From the NCBI GenBank assembly GCA_008508345.1, contig QNGE01003763.1, positions 1 to 64,000 on the forward strand: a stretch of DNA of 64,000 nt, given 5' to 3'. How positions within the stretch are numbered: the first letter of the stretch is position 1; every line of letters starts with the position of its first letter. Shown here one piece after another: positions 36,601 through 48,821 of the stretch. Below the pieces are notes generated by a model, which saw only the letters and a list, made by a program, of their open reading frames with translations, searched no databases and had not been told where the DNA came from. The DNA comes from Paragonimus westermani. Its lineage: Eukaryota; Platyhelminthes; Trematoda; Plagiorchiida; Troglotrematidae. The translations under genes were made by a program, and so were the position numbers.

Positions 36601-39600
36601 CTCATCTAACTGTTCTGTTGCCACTATGAAAGCCCACCTCACCACGGAAGAGTTTTGGGGAAGACAAAACCGAATGTAATACGGAAGAGAAATGAAAAGA
36701 TAAATGTTGGCCTCACTCCACTAGAGAGGATGAAAAGTGATGAAGTTTTACACAATTGTAAACCAGATGCAACTGGATTAAACCTTCAGATTCCAAACAG
36801 AACTCTCAGATACACGAGTCCTCAGCAGTTTAGCTCAGATGGCAGAACTGCTGTCCGTCCTGCTATCGGTCAATGTTGGTAGCTGTGTCGGTGTTCAGAC
36901 AGATGACAGAGTAGATGGCTTCGGTGGAACTTATCGTACATTTGATGATACCGTTTCTCACACTTTTCTCATAGTTTACGATGAGGAGCAAACAACAGCA
37001 GTCTACTCCTGGATGAAAGCAAACTAATTCATCTCGACTGGTAAAACTAGGTGTTACTATGACTTCGTTCTACAAAGACAGAACAGTCTTGGTATACCAG
37101 AACTTGCGGAGCCAATTCTCAGCAGGGATAATTCCACCTTTCCTGAAAAGGTCTTGGGAAATGGTATGATTTGAATGCTCTATTTAACTTGAGGATTTGG
37201 ATTTCTTTGATGGAAAGTCTGCGAACACGGATAATAGAACACGACTGAATACACAAATCACAGTGTCATTTGAGTTACGGTCGGATGTACCGTGTCCACC
37301 GCGTTCCATTAAAGCAATCGTTTGCTTTGCATGTAATTTCACTAAATGCAGGCGGTTTGGCAACTGCCGCCTGAACATGACGAATCTCCTAGCAGGAATC
37401 CGTGTAGACAAACTATGTTTTTTTGGTTTCAAAGCTTTGCTTTTAAATTCGATGATTATTTCCCGTTTGTTGATTGGTTTTGAAATCAAACACCTAACCG
37501 ATTTGTTTTATTTGAATGTTCAGTTCAGTAAATCCAGTATCGCTCCTGAGTGTCATTCTGCCTAGACGTCTTATTAACATACCGATTTGGCTAACTAGTT
37601 GGGCTTGCACGACCGTGATATTTTGCGACTAACCTTTAATTCCTCATCAAATGACTCTGTAAATCGCTAGTCACTTACTAATTAATGAACAAGTTTGAGG
37701 GTCTGTCATTTCATAACAATTCACTCAGTAGGTATGTTTCTTGTTCATGAGTGACCTCATGGACGCTTTTGTTTTAAGCTCTGTTCTGCACATGGAACAA
37801 TTTCAAAGGTGTATAAGCATGCCGAAAAGATATTGGTGAAATGTGGTCGTCTGTAAACGTAGGTTGATAAATGTGTTTTGTCTGAGACAAAAACTAGCAA
37901 AGATATGATAAGAACAGCTAAAATATCATTTAGCAAAAGCATTTCAAATGTGCCTCGTAAAGTTTTTACCAATTTATTTTGGGACTGTAGTTATAAAACA
38001 TTACAACGGTGTACTCAAGTTCACTGAATCTTAAACACACCCTGAGTCTGGGCAGAACTCTGGAAAGTATACGCGATATCACCACAGCCTTGTGGTACAT
38101 ACCGGATAAATAACATTGGATAATTGTACCAGGTGGCAACAGTAGCTGCCAACGTCGATCTGGTGGAGCAGTCATTAGCAATTATTGAAAGGTCGTCTGT
38201 TGTGTTACGTGCCACAAAATTAGTTCGTAATGCTTTCGTGTCAAGCTGGTACGGCTGGCAATGGATTAACCCGTAATCTCTGTTATCGTTTGATAGTGAC
38301 GAACCGTCTCACTTTCGTGTGCTTTGTATTTTGTATATTGTACGGTTGTCACGTCCTAGTTATGGCCATCTCTCATCTTTGTTGCAGATTGCTTTGTGTC
38401 TGTGTTAAGCCTGAAAAGCGCCGAACGAGCTAACCATATTCTTATATCTTAGTAATATTCTCGCAGTTTCATCAGGTTTTGTCAGTTTTCTCATCAATCC
38501 AAAGCATACCTATGGACTAAATCAGATTACCACATAACACGACTTCCGGTTAAAATCAACTTTTGTCGTAGAGCATTCATGACCAGCTTTGTGAATACTG
38601 AACAAATAAAAATGGATAGATTGGCAAAGGGCGAAAATGTGAGCATCAAGGTCAAACTCACTTCATTGACTTTATGCAGCCCAGTGTACGTGTAAAAACA
38701 AAAAACTTCAATGTTTCTGAAAATAAGTGCAGGAAATGACGTCAGTTTCCTACGGATCAAAAGGTTTATTATGGCGGGCTGCGGTGAAGTGACTGCATCA
38801 GAGTTTGTACTGATGGTGTAATTTCAGTGCAAAAATGAAAGGAAGTAATTGGGGAGGCATGCTTTCGGTAGCAATCCGCATAAACTGTTTACAAATTGTG
38901 AAGTCCTAATTTCATAAGCTCTGTAGAAATAACTTATAAAGAAGAATAGAGTTCCCGAAGTCGTTATTGACGTCTATTTGAATATGTCGTCTTCCTGGGT
39001 TTGCGCTTGTTCAGACTGTTGAGACCATAAGCGTCTGCCATATCACACAGTTACATGGCCTTATGAAATCAGAGTACATACACGTTTTTCGTACTTCGAC
39101 GCCTATAGAGTCGGTTTTTCCCCGATGATATGCAACGGTTCGCAAAGGCTTCCTTAGAGATCTTCTTGAAAATTGAGTATCTTTAATTTGGGTTCCCAAG
39201 ATATACAGAAAAAAAGTCACCATCAGGGTAAATTTCAGGACATTTAACGAGAAGTTTTAACGATAGATTAATGTGACAAGTAGCTCACTGCCTGGACGTC
39301 TTTCACGTGTTTCTACTATAAGTGAAAGCATAGTTTAGTGCTCACAGCTCAGACTACTGAAGTCAACTTTAGGATCGGCTTTCTAAAAACAGACCAAACA
39401 CGCCTCAACGAATTCAACGGTTCACATCATACCCAACAAAGACGGCAAACGTACCAGACAAACTTCAACAGATTCAACAAAAACCTTTCAATCCTTGGAA
39501 GTTTTTTACATTTATTAGCCATTTTCCACCCTTCATCATACCTTCTAGCTTACTTCCCTGTCGTTGGTAATCAAATAAATATTCCCTATGTTTTGGTAAA

Positions 39601-42600
39601 TGACCAAATCAATTAGTTGATTGCTATCAGGAACACATGACTGACTTCACAACTTTAGGGGTGACCTAGAGCAGCTGTCATGGCTCAGTTTAACAATCTG
39701 CAAACGTATAGCCCCAAAATAGCGAACGCAAAGTTGAAAGCTTGAGGCTAACAGATACGTGATTTCATCATGACGTAACTGTTGATCAAACAGTGCTTTA
39801 GCAAATAAATACGCATATAATTGGAAGGCAGATTTACACCAATTCATGTGCAACGTCCTTTCTTCCGAACAAATTTGTTATGTGACGCTTCAGGCTGCTG
39901 TTGCTGTTAAAGTAGCCAGTACAGGCGGGCCGGATGCTGTTAATGTATGAACTTGCGAGACGGACTTCAGTGAACAGACCAAAAAGCATGCCATCCCGTT
40001 AAAAATCAAATTACGGACAGCCCGCTTTAATCTGCACCGTGTGATTACACAAAAGTCTACCGTCGGTGGAAATAGACGTGCAATGATGAATGACGTTCGC
40101 TGGTTTATCACGGTTGTGTTTTTTCATGGTAGCAACTCACAAGTGCTCTTACTTGACACCGGCAAAGGAACTTCCAGTAAAAACCCCAGATAAATCTGAG
40201 TTTGAAAGTGCTTGGCTGCTTTGAAGGCAAAATGACCGATACATCCGCCTTCTTAAAGTTTATGTTTTGTTGTTCCGCTTGGAAATGATGATGCTTCAGT
40301 AGTTGTCGGCCACATCAAAATGCGTCCAGCGAATTATGTTAGTTACCTATCACCGTCGACATGTTTTTCATTGCCGCATCTAACGTCAACGTTTGTGGTC
40401 GGTTCAAACAATGTATCAAAACCACTCTCCTACTCTGAGTTTAGGCATCACTCTTATCGTCTTTTGTTAAGTAATTCAACTTCATCAAATGAGTAAGTGA
40501 AACATGATAACTGATAGGATGTTGTAACTTTTCAAACAGAATTCCATAGGAATTGTGTCTGCTTCGACGGTAGTTACATGAACAGCTTTTATGACTTCTA
40601 GAAATACGCACCCTACCTTAAAGGGTTACACAGGATGAGCCACGCCACCAGAACCAAGTTAGCTAGAGGGTTGAATCAACCTTGAGCATACTGCCAACAG
40701 GAAATGCATTCAAGAAAGGCCAACCACTTTCTCGATCGGCCTTTTCCAGATTGCTAGGAGGTCTCATACGCAAATATCATGTTTGGGCAGAGTTCAGTGC
40801 AGAGATGATGACCGTAGTTTGCTTGCACCAATAAGCAGACCAGCGCGGTCGTCAGTACAGGAGCGGTGTATGCAGGCATTATTCTGACGACGAAAGGCGC
40901 CTGGCTTGGGGTGTTGCTTTTCTCCGTATATTAAAGAAAAAAGTATGTGAACGGGTGCTGACACGTATTCGTACCCGCTGCTGCCATATTTCACAGAGTA
41001 CCCGTACACTCTTTCAGTTGTCTCTTACGGATCCTGGTCATCCTGATATTAAGAACTAGCTTTCATCTCTTCGTTTCTGACCCATAACATCCTACCCATT
41101 GGCTACGTTGAAAATTTTACACCATCAAGGGCGTGAGCATGAACACTTGTTTCCTCAATAGGTATATGAGAACAGTCTGGCATGAGCGCTGCTGGAAAAG
41201 ACACGATACAGCGGAATAAATTACAATACAGGAAGTGAGCAAGCTATGTTCATTTGGCGAGTGCTCTGAACGCTGGCAGTAATTAACATAATTTCGCCTT
41301 TACCGGCCGTAATTACCACAACCTGTATGTAGACATTACAGAATCGCACTCGGTCACACCAATTTGAACGCAACTAGCAGAAAGCGCGTTTGTCCATCTG
41401 TGTAGGCTTATTCCAACTGTCGCAGTGATATGTAACAGAAATGACTACGTTAATTATAAAAATTTGCTTATACACTCCATTTCTTCCTGTATGAGATTCT
41501 TCAGTTGTCGCAGTCTTTAAAGTACATATAGGACTCACTTGTCCCAACATTCTGTTGTTGTGACCTCTCAAATGTATCAGATGCATAATGACGACGCCAT
41601 TTTACATAGCTCATCTGCAGCTTAAAGCAAACTCTGTGGATGTGATTGGTACTGCATGCACGAAATACTGGTTATCGCGTTCGAATAGGGATTAACAAAA
41701 TAGAAACTGATGTTCACGAGTGTTCTGAGTGAAACGCCCAACTGTGCAATCCACGTAACAAGGTCTTTTGAGTACTGACCAGGGTAGAAGTTTCGGACCA
41801 CAAACGCGTATGTATGAAAAGAGAACTTGTTCTATATAACAAAGAGATAACGTCCACTAAGTACAACACAGTGATATCAATCCAAGCATTTTGGACAGTA
41901 ACAAAACGAGTTAACGTTTGACAGGGTTAGAGGTAATTGATGGGATTAACAGGAATGGGAGAGGTACAGCTGCACATCCACCTCACTGACAGAATTTGTG
42001 TCGCAGCAGACATATGCTTTGGGAACAGTCTGTAATTTGTCACTAAAGTAAAGGAAACGAGAAAAGTATAAGGCTGATATCGTGAGGTTAAACTTCACAT
42101 TATCAGGCTGTGTCGGAAAGCATGGTGGTGTAAGCTAACCGTATGTGAGGGTCACTTTTGTTCAGGTAGTGAAATTGTTACCCTGATAACAGCTGTAAAC
42201 ATTTTTCGGCCAGGGTACAGGGATAAAAACGAACGCGATCAAAAACGGTCGCCTTATGTTGAACGTTAGTAAACCAATCAATGATTAATCACCTGAAACT
42301 TTTAAAACCGACCAATTTCAGCAATTTTTCTTAGAAGTCGTTGTCATCTGTGATGCATATGTCACGAAGCAATCGGCTGCGGCAAGGATATACACTACTG
42401 GTATGCTGTAACAAAAAGGAATCTTGGCGACAGTGAGTTTTTTTTAGGAGGGATGAATGAAAACTCTATCAGAATCCGACAATTGTGGACAGTTTCGAAC
42501 GATATTTACTTCATATCAACTTAACTGTGTTCGATTCTCGATAAGACCCTGGGAGATCGAATCACGTGCGAAAAGAAGCACATTAATGGATTGGAAATAC

Positions 42601-43631
42601 AGAAGAATCAGGTTTTTCTGAGGTCTAGTTACGTAGTGCCCAGTAGTCGGGCTAAAGACGCACTGTACTAAAAAGCTTAGGAAGTTCAGTGAGCAGTTGA
42701 CAAGGGAAGACAGCTATCCGGTTGTTGGAGCAGTGCACTAATTATCCAGATAATACTGGTCAGTCATACGACGAACTTACGTCAACATTAATAGAAATAT
42801 TCTAAAGCATCAAGCTCTGAACGAAAAAGACAGGAAGGCGAGTGAAGCAACCAAATCCGAAATGAAGCAAAACAGTGCAGCGATGATATTGTAAGAAATG
42901 TCGCATACTGAGGTTTTCGAGTTAGATACATGCATTCGACAAACTGTGACCAAGTTGTAAGATAAGAGAGAGAGTACTGAGGTCAGTCCGGTGAGGCCGG
43001 AATTTCTGAGACAGAATTTCTGAGTAATCTTAAACGGTACGTGCGCAACTTATCATCTTTGATACTGGATAAACCTACTGTTAACGTGCTACCAATGAAA
43101 CCAACATTTTATGTCCTAACGCTGGCTTAGATGGGCAGACTTAGAAACTCACTCTGAGAATCTTGTTGATTAATTCAGCGATCTTTAGCCCAGTTGTTCA
43201 AAACTACATTAGTTATATATTTTCTATTCGAAATTCAGTAGTTAGAGCCACATTGGCTTGAAATTACTACTCCTCGCTCGCATCTCTCAGATGCAGTGTA
43301 ATCATCGTGTCTAAACCTGGTCATGACACATGAATTGTCATTTCCAATTAAGTAAATTACCTAAGCAAGCATAATTCGTGAATGGATGCTTCAACAAGAG
43401 TCGAAAGGTTAGATTACGAATAGGATGAATCAATGATTACAGGGAAGGCTATGGAGAAAGTATAGTGACACTTGGAGAGACAGGACTTACCAAGTCAAGT
43501 AATCTCTAGAGAGTTAATCTGGTAGCGATTGTTACCCTTAGATTTTATGGTTTAACTAAGGTTCATAGAGGTATATTGCCTTCGCGACCGATCTTGGATA
43601 AGTGTAATTCGCCAAATCGTGCAAATATCGA
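32816..43631. other. Long anonymous region, no recognised gene
   Basis: About 10.8 kb without a nameable domain. The longer frames are 34164-34517 (minus, 117 codons), 36001-36303 (minus, 100 codons) and 37197-37565 (plus, 122 codons). Small adjacent plus-strand frames at 36346-36573, 36655-36882 and 36839-37027 could be exons but lack clear splice borders. One dinucleotide microsatellite is present at 33644-33680. No copies of the transposons found elsewhere in the window were seen. Confidence 0.35.
33644..33680. repeat. GT dinucleotide microsatellite
   Basis: An uninterrupted run of about 18 GT units. It is probably polymorphic in length; no other role is apparent. Confidence 0.97.
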
Positions 43632-43907
43632 ATGGTTAGCCGAGATGTCAGAACCCCTAAGGAAAAAGCTAGCAGTCCACAGTTTTCGAGATGCGTTCTA
43701 ATTAGCCGAAACCTCAATGGGTCTAAACCTATGAAGAGAAAAGATATTTTCTCACTTGACGTAGAATCCCAATTCACGAACATCCCTCTTGGGGAGGAAA
43801 TTGGACTTTTGGGCGACTATCTAGAAGACACTTGCATTAGCGTGGGATTGCCTGTAGAAAACTATAAAGTTTTGTTAAACCGCTGCACGCACAACCTTCT
43901 GTTCTAG
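43632..43907 (+). mobile_element. Penelope-like element RT fragment
   Basis: The plus strand encodes KRKDIFSLDVESQFTNIPLG followed by DYLEDTCISVGLPVENYKVL and CTHNLLF. This corresponds to the RT palm motif A of Penelope-like elements (SLDVxSLFTNVP) and the segment after it. The frame stops at 43905-43907 before motif B. Only this scrap is recognised, and the flanks do not extend the similarity. Confidence 0.8.
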
Positions 43908-45034
43908 TTTTTCACTGGATTATGTCAACAGAGGTGCGAAATAGCACACATGTCACTATTAAGACCATCGACAGCTAATATCAGATTTGGCGGACCAAAT
44001 CGTTTAGGATTTATAAACGTTATATACTTGATATTACACGTCTAGCTTTTGAGTCAACAAGACCTAGGAAAATAATGGATTGATTTAACTCGGCCAATAA
44101 GAATAACTGTTCTGGCATAAAGCTTGAGTCGCCCGAAAACACCTCATCTATAAACGTTGTTATGCCCCCCCCCTTGTCAAATGGGACAACGCAAAGAAAG
44201 GTACGATGTAATTTAACCTGAACCGGACAGTATACGATTTTTTATAGCTGTGTATTAGTATGGCGGAGCCCCAGTCTCATCCGAAGACAGTTTGGCAGAA
44301 CTACGAAGCCCTGGTCGAATGGCGCTATAGTGGGTGGTTAAGAGCGTAAAACATCAGCAAATGTGTTGACCACGAAGCACTTTGGGAATCATTAACACCT
44401 CAGTAAATCATCAGATTGTCTCCGGAAAAGTCGTATGTTGGGCTCTACACGATCAAAAAGTTCTCACCCCATACGTGTATGCCCACCTGGTCCAACAGTT
44501 GATCACTTTCTATAAATATGTTAGGCAGTTTGAAGACCTTTGGAACAAACATGGTTCAGACGGTGGCGGTCAAATTGATACAGTGTAATTTTCAATGTTA
44601 CCCACACTTCAGGGTATTCGCTAAAATCACAACAGTGTTACACATTGATTGAAAACCTTGAGCTTGCTCTACTCGTAGCCGAACACAACATGTTTAGTTC
44701 AACAATATATACATGAATATACAATCAGCAAACTGAGGTTTACAGGATATAAGTATCTCATGTCATTAAAATACCACAACACTTTGCACAGTACCCTATC
44801 ATTGATTGGGAGTGGGAAAATATCTTCCACACGCATTGTGAGATAGGAAATATCCCTTCGACGCAGAATGGTAACGGATTCATCGGTCGGCGCAATTATT
44901 ACTCCACCGTTGATTCGCACAAAATTTTTGTTAGGTAGTGCTGTCTCTCAAGCTTGCTATGACTGGACAACCACACAAAATAAGCTAATAGGGAGATTCA
45001 TGCTATGCTCTGCAGAAATGACGGATCTTCTGGC
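43908..45034. other. Spacer downstream of B4GALT copy 2, no gene seen
   Basis: A short C run (44166-44174) and a few frames under 75 codons are the only features. The frame at 44382-44588 has no recognised domain. The 3' flank of the glycosyltransferase shows no similarity to the 3' flank of copy 1. Confidence 0.35.
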
Positions 45035-46114
45035 TTAGCTGACACGAGTAGAATCACGGATATCGACCAGGATATGTGTGAATAAGGTTGACTCGTCCGA
45101 AAACAAAACTTCATAGTTCAGGGAATTCAGACCGTCTGATGCCATTCGTGACCGCGCTGTACGCAATAAACGTAAGTGTACTTGCCGTGTCCTTCTTGGT
45201 TGTTTCTCATGGTCCATGGCCATGTAACGAGCAATCGATGGGCTCATGTGAACATATGGAATGTGTTTGGCTTTTAAACGCATCTCCATATCATCGTCCT
45301 CCTGACCCCAATCCCAGTACAAATTCGAGTAACCGTTCACCTCAACAAAATGTGCATTAGACATCTTCAAAACTCCACCAACCAAGCCGGGATAGTTTAA
45401 TTTGAAGTTTCGTACGTCTAGTCCAACTCCCAAATGAACAACATATTTATCCGTCTGCTCATCACATCCGTACGGATTCAAATCGTTGATCGGGACCAAA
45501 TCCACATCGTGAAAAATCACACATCGGAATTCAAACCGATCGGCTGCTTCCATGAAACCGACGTTGAACAGTTTTGCCCGATTGAATGGTCCTGTGTCGG
45601 CTTGTTCGATGAGGAAGATGCGATAACACACCCTTTGTTTTCTGAGCAATGGTATCAACGTGTACAATAGTACTGGGACCTGGTGCCACCTGTTCCTAAT
45701 TGGAATGACGATGGCCACTGACGATGCAAACGTGGTATTACACACGTTGTTGCGAGTGATGTTAGGATCTCGGAATGTCCACGACCCACCGAAAACGTGT
45801 GGTGAACTCATTAGCAAAACCTTTGCCAGAGTAAGATTCGTCAGGTTTTTTTTGTTCAGACTCAGGTTGCCAACTGGCCTCAAGTTTTCTTCTGATTCGG
45901 TCAAATTAATCGGCAGCGCCTGACATATATCCGTACATGATTTTTGTCCAGGAATTCCCACATACTGGCCACGTTTCAGCAATCGTAATTTTTGTATTCT
46001 AATTGGTTGCTGTGGTATTGTGTTTACTACCACAGTTCTTTGAAAAAATCTCACTAGAATGTAAAACGTGCCACAGATTATCAGTAATATGATACCCAAA
46101 CGTGAGAAACGCAT
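45035..46114 (-). CDS. B4GALT-like: Beta-1,4-galactosyltransferase family protein, copy 2 (possible GalNAc transferase)
   Basis: 359 residues, one uninterrupted frame. Membrane anchor at about residues 6-24, then a stem rich in N-glycosylation sequons (N70, N83, N90, N93, N118, N126). The catalytic domain has IPIRNRW (137-143), FNRAKLFNVGF (177-187), FHDVDLVP with DVD (203-205), GGVLKM (246-251), YWDWGQEDDD (266-275), RYMAMDH with the metal-site His at 302, and SDGLNSLNY (326-334). All residues expected for metal and UDP-sugar binding are in place. Leu244 sits at the vertebrate Tyr289 position, as in copy 1. N-terminus, stem and C-terminus differ strongly from copy 1, so the duplication is old, yet residues about 137-230 are identical. 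Expected role: Golgi extension of terminal GlcNAc with GalNAc or Gal. Confidence 0.93.
   Translation of the reverse strand: MRFSRLGIILLIICGTFYILVRFFQRTVVVNTIPQQPIRIQKLRLLKRGQYVGIPGQKSCTDICQALPINLTESEENLRPVGNLSLNKKNLTNLTLAKVLLMSSPHVFGGSWTFRDPNITRNNVCNTTFASSVAIVIPIRNRWHQVPVLLYTLIPLLRKQRVCYRIFLIEQADTGPFNRAKLFNVGFMEAADRFEFRCVIFHDVDLVPINDLNPYGCDEQTDKYVVHLGVGLDVRNFKLNYPGLVGGVLKMSNAHFVEVNGYSNLYWDWGQEDDDMEMRLKAKHIPYVHMSPSIARYMAMDHEKQPRRTRQVHLRLLRTARSRMASDGLNSLNYEVLFSDESTLFTHILVDIRDSTRVS
45426..45705. repeat. Near-identical core shared with the first B4GALT (conversion tract)
   Basis: Partner of 16671-16950: 279 of 280 bases match, with abrupt loss of identity at both ends. Direction of conversion cannot be told from two sequences alone. 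Confidence 0.9.
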
Positions 46115-46700
46115 CGTGCTACACTCACTACAGCAACGTAAAGGATCGCGCTGCGTACAAGCGATCCAGTGTGGCCTAAACTCATACCTCTGTCACGTTT
46201 TATACGTTTTAGCACAGACAAGGACGGTCGATTATAGGATTGAGACTATGTGTATGAAGACATGTCAACTGACAGACAGCATTTAAAATGAGTGGCGCAG
46301 TCACGCCATCCACGTTCAATTGACTTGTAACGTGAAATGAATTGTTATTGATGTTGTGCACATATGTAGACTGAAATGTCTTTCAGCAGTTTGGCTGCCA
46401 GAGAACTCTATCACTTGTATGTTATTGTCCTTGCCCCGTTGTGTACCAGAATTTCGCTGGGAAACTGAGGCACACATGGATCATCTCTTGCATTCTCATT
46501 GAAAGTGAAAATTGCTTACACCTCTCAGTCAGTGAGTGCACCTGTTGAACCAAAGCGATGAGAATGTATCTGGCATAAGCAGTAGTACAAAAGAACTTAT
46601 TTGTAAATCATGTGGAAGAGTGTAGCAGTGACTGCCACCTCGATTCATCAGTTGATTTTTGCAACTACTCAATTTGAATAGCACTGTAACAGACGCTTAA
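46115..46700. other. Upstream flank of B4GALT copy 2, no gene seen
   Basis: Presumed promoter side on the minus strand. A short frame at 46068-46286 on the plus strand overlaps the gene start and looks like chance. No firm regulatory element could be called. Confidence 0.3.
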
Positions 46701-46884
46701 TTTGAAAGAGACCCAACTGCGAAAACTGTGGGTTTTGGTTGATTTCTAACCAGCTTCACAAGTAGCATGCCCAGAAATAACAGGCGCTAAGCTAAGAAGC
46801 TAGGTTGAGAAGTCAGAAATTTAACGCTCGGATTGTTATCAATCCAGCTGAAGCCCAGATATTGGCAATTGTGTCTCTTTCAAA
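46701..46884. repeat. Decayed palindromic SINE-like element
   Basis: Inverted arms (about 46701-46755 and 46830-46884) begin with TTTGAAAGAGAC and each contains a degraded version of the CCAGC.GAAGCCC / CACAGTTGGGTCTC sequence seen at 23135-23400. The B box is mutated in both arms. Same inverted arrangement, shorter centre. Confidence 0.55.
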
Positions 46885-48517
46885 TAATTCATGATGTTAT
46901 AACCAGACAGCCTAAAGATTTCGGGCAGCAAGCGAATGACAACTTTCTAAGATACAAGTAAACTGAGGGTATCAATCCATTCATCGTAATCAACGGGAGC
47001 CGTAGAGCAGTGCAGGTGTCAACAAAGTTCACAATAGAGTTCAAAATTTGGTCAAATTTAAGGTGTGAGGTGGCTGTGTAGATTTATCAATTAAAATTGC
47101 ATGTTTATCGTGTGTCTACTGGTCAAGATTCACCAATCTTACATTCGCTACAACATTCAGGTATGTGTACCTGATGAGCCTCAACCACTTACCCTACCAT
47201 GGGATTGACAGATGCTCTTATCAATCGTGTGAAATTACGGGCATCATTGAGCTCGATGTAAATAACGCAAAGGACCTTCAAATAGATTAGTAACCACGAG
47301 GTACACTGCCTGTCCTCTTTATGGTAAGACGTGTTGTTGTGGTTCCACAGATACGCAGGCTTGATACGTTACAACAACAAACAGGTTGGTTATGCATTTT
47401 TGCTAAACTTTTGCCCCCGAGCAAATTTGGAATTTCCTAGGCATGTACGTCGGAAGAAAACCTCAACAGGCCTGTTTTCGTTAGTAGTACACAGTTTGCT
47501 TATCAATACTCGACAGGTGTACAGAAGTGTAGTGATGACCGTGCGAGAATAGCTATCGAATAGTTGCTTGCATCGTGGCAAATTAAACGAGCTCTCACTT
47601 GCGACAAATTCCATAATCTCTTTCTTTAAAAGGAGGTTTCTTGTACTAATGGTTGTAATCAAAACAGAACGTGCCACCAATTTTTATTCACTAGTTGACC
47701 ATGATGAAACCAGGCACTGGGGAGGCTAGATGCAGTGATGGGAAGACTTTTTGTTGTGACTAAGTTGAGCGATATTGCACAGACTGACCAATGTGTCGTG
47801 CACACAAAAGCATATCAAGATGCTATATCAATGTGTAAATTCTGATCCAGTCAACTAAACGGTGTGTGTAGAAAGTGCGACAAACCAAGATTACAGGTGT
47901 CATTGGCTATGGTACAAAGCACCGTATCCCGGGTTTTCACATTAAACTAAAAATTTGTATTTTTTTGACTAAAACGCTCTAGTCGGAAGTACTATTAGTA
48001 TTCTTGATACGACAGATTAAATGACAGGACGAAAACACAGAATAGTCTCAGCTGATGAAAGAAAGTAGATAACTTTGGCGTCAACCTCTTCCTACTGTCA
48101 AACCAATTTAAGTATTATCCACTGTGTTGTTGTCTATCAACCTAGTTATAATAACGAAAACAACGTGCGGATGGGCATACATAAGACGCGTCTGAGGCAT
48201 CTCAATGGAAAAAATAAAACCACCTCGTGTACAGAGAGTCTGTCTGATCTGAACACACTCTGCTGAATCACATACGTGCCGACAATCAATCACCATCGAT
48301 TTATCCAGTGTACTATAAACAGTGACTGTCAACTCAGGTAGTCCATGCACACCACTGAAGTAGAGCGACCAGGTTTGGCCAACGTAGAACTGTATCGCAA
48401 GTGTATTCACATCATGTCTTTGTTCTTTAGCAACAAATGGATGTCACATGTGTGTCATTAGGGTCGTAGTTTAATCATTGAAAGCTGGGCGTTGGCAACA
48501 AGTAACGAAGTGCTACT
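46885..48517. other. Anonymous spacer, no recognised gene
   Basis: Frames at 47390-47680 (minus, 96 codons) and 48108-48410 (minus, 100 codons) have no domain I can name. Nothing else was noted. Confidence 0.35.
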
Positions 48518-48821
48518 GTTGTGAACCCAGAAGGCGGATGGCACCGAGGTTGTTTACTTGGGAATCTAATACACGACTTAAGCGTCTCAACGGGACTACA
48601 AACAGAAACATTCATTTGCACGCCACACTCGTCCGAGGATGCTCCAGTCGCTTTAGATACCATGTCTTAGTTCCGTCATGTGGCGAAAGCCATTTCATGG
48701 CATTCTGCCTTCCGATGATCCTTCCCGTATCTCTCCCGTATTTATCCCGCGATCATTTCGATCCATGCTGCTACTGAATAGTGGTGTGAGTAGTATGGTG
48801 CGACCGTCTACTCTCACTACA
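48518..48821 (-). mobile_element. Solo LTR of the Gypsy element family found at 59931
   Basis: This 304-bp sequence, read on the minus strand, aligns end to end with the 5' LTR at 59931-60235, with roughly 90% identity by eye. It starts TGTAGTGAG and ends GGTTCACAACA, giving TG...CA borders. The 4-base flanks on the minus strand (ATAG before, GTAG after) differ by one base and may be a decayed target duplication. No gag or pol lies next to it, so it is best read as a solo LTR left by LTR-LTR recombination. Confidence 0.85.
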
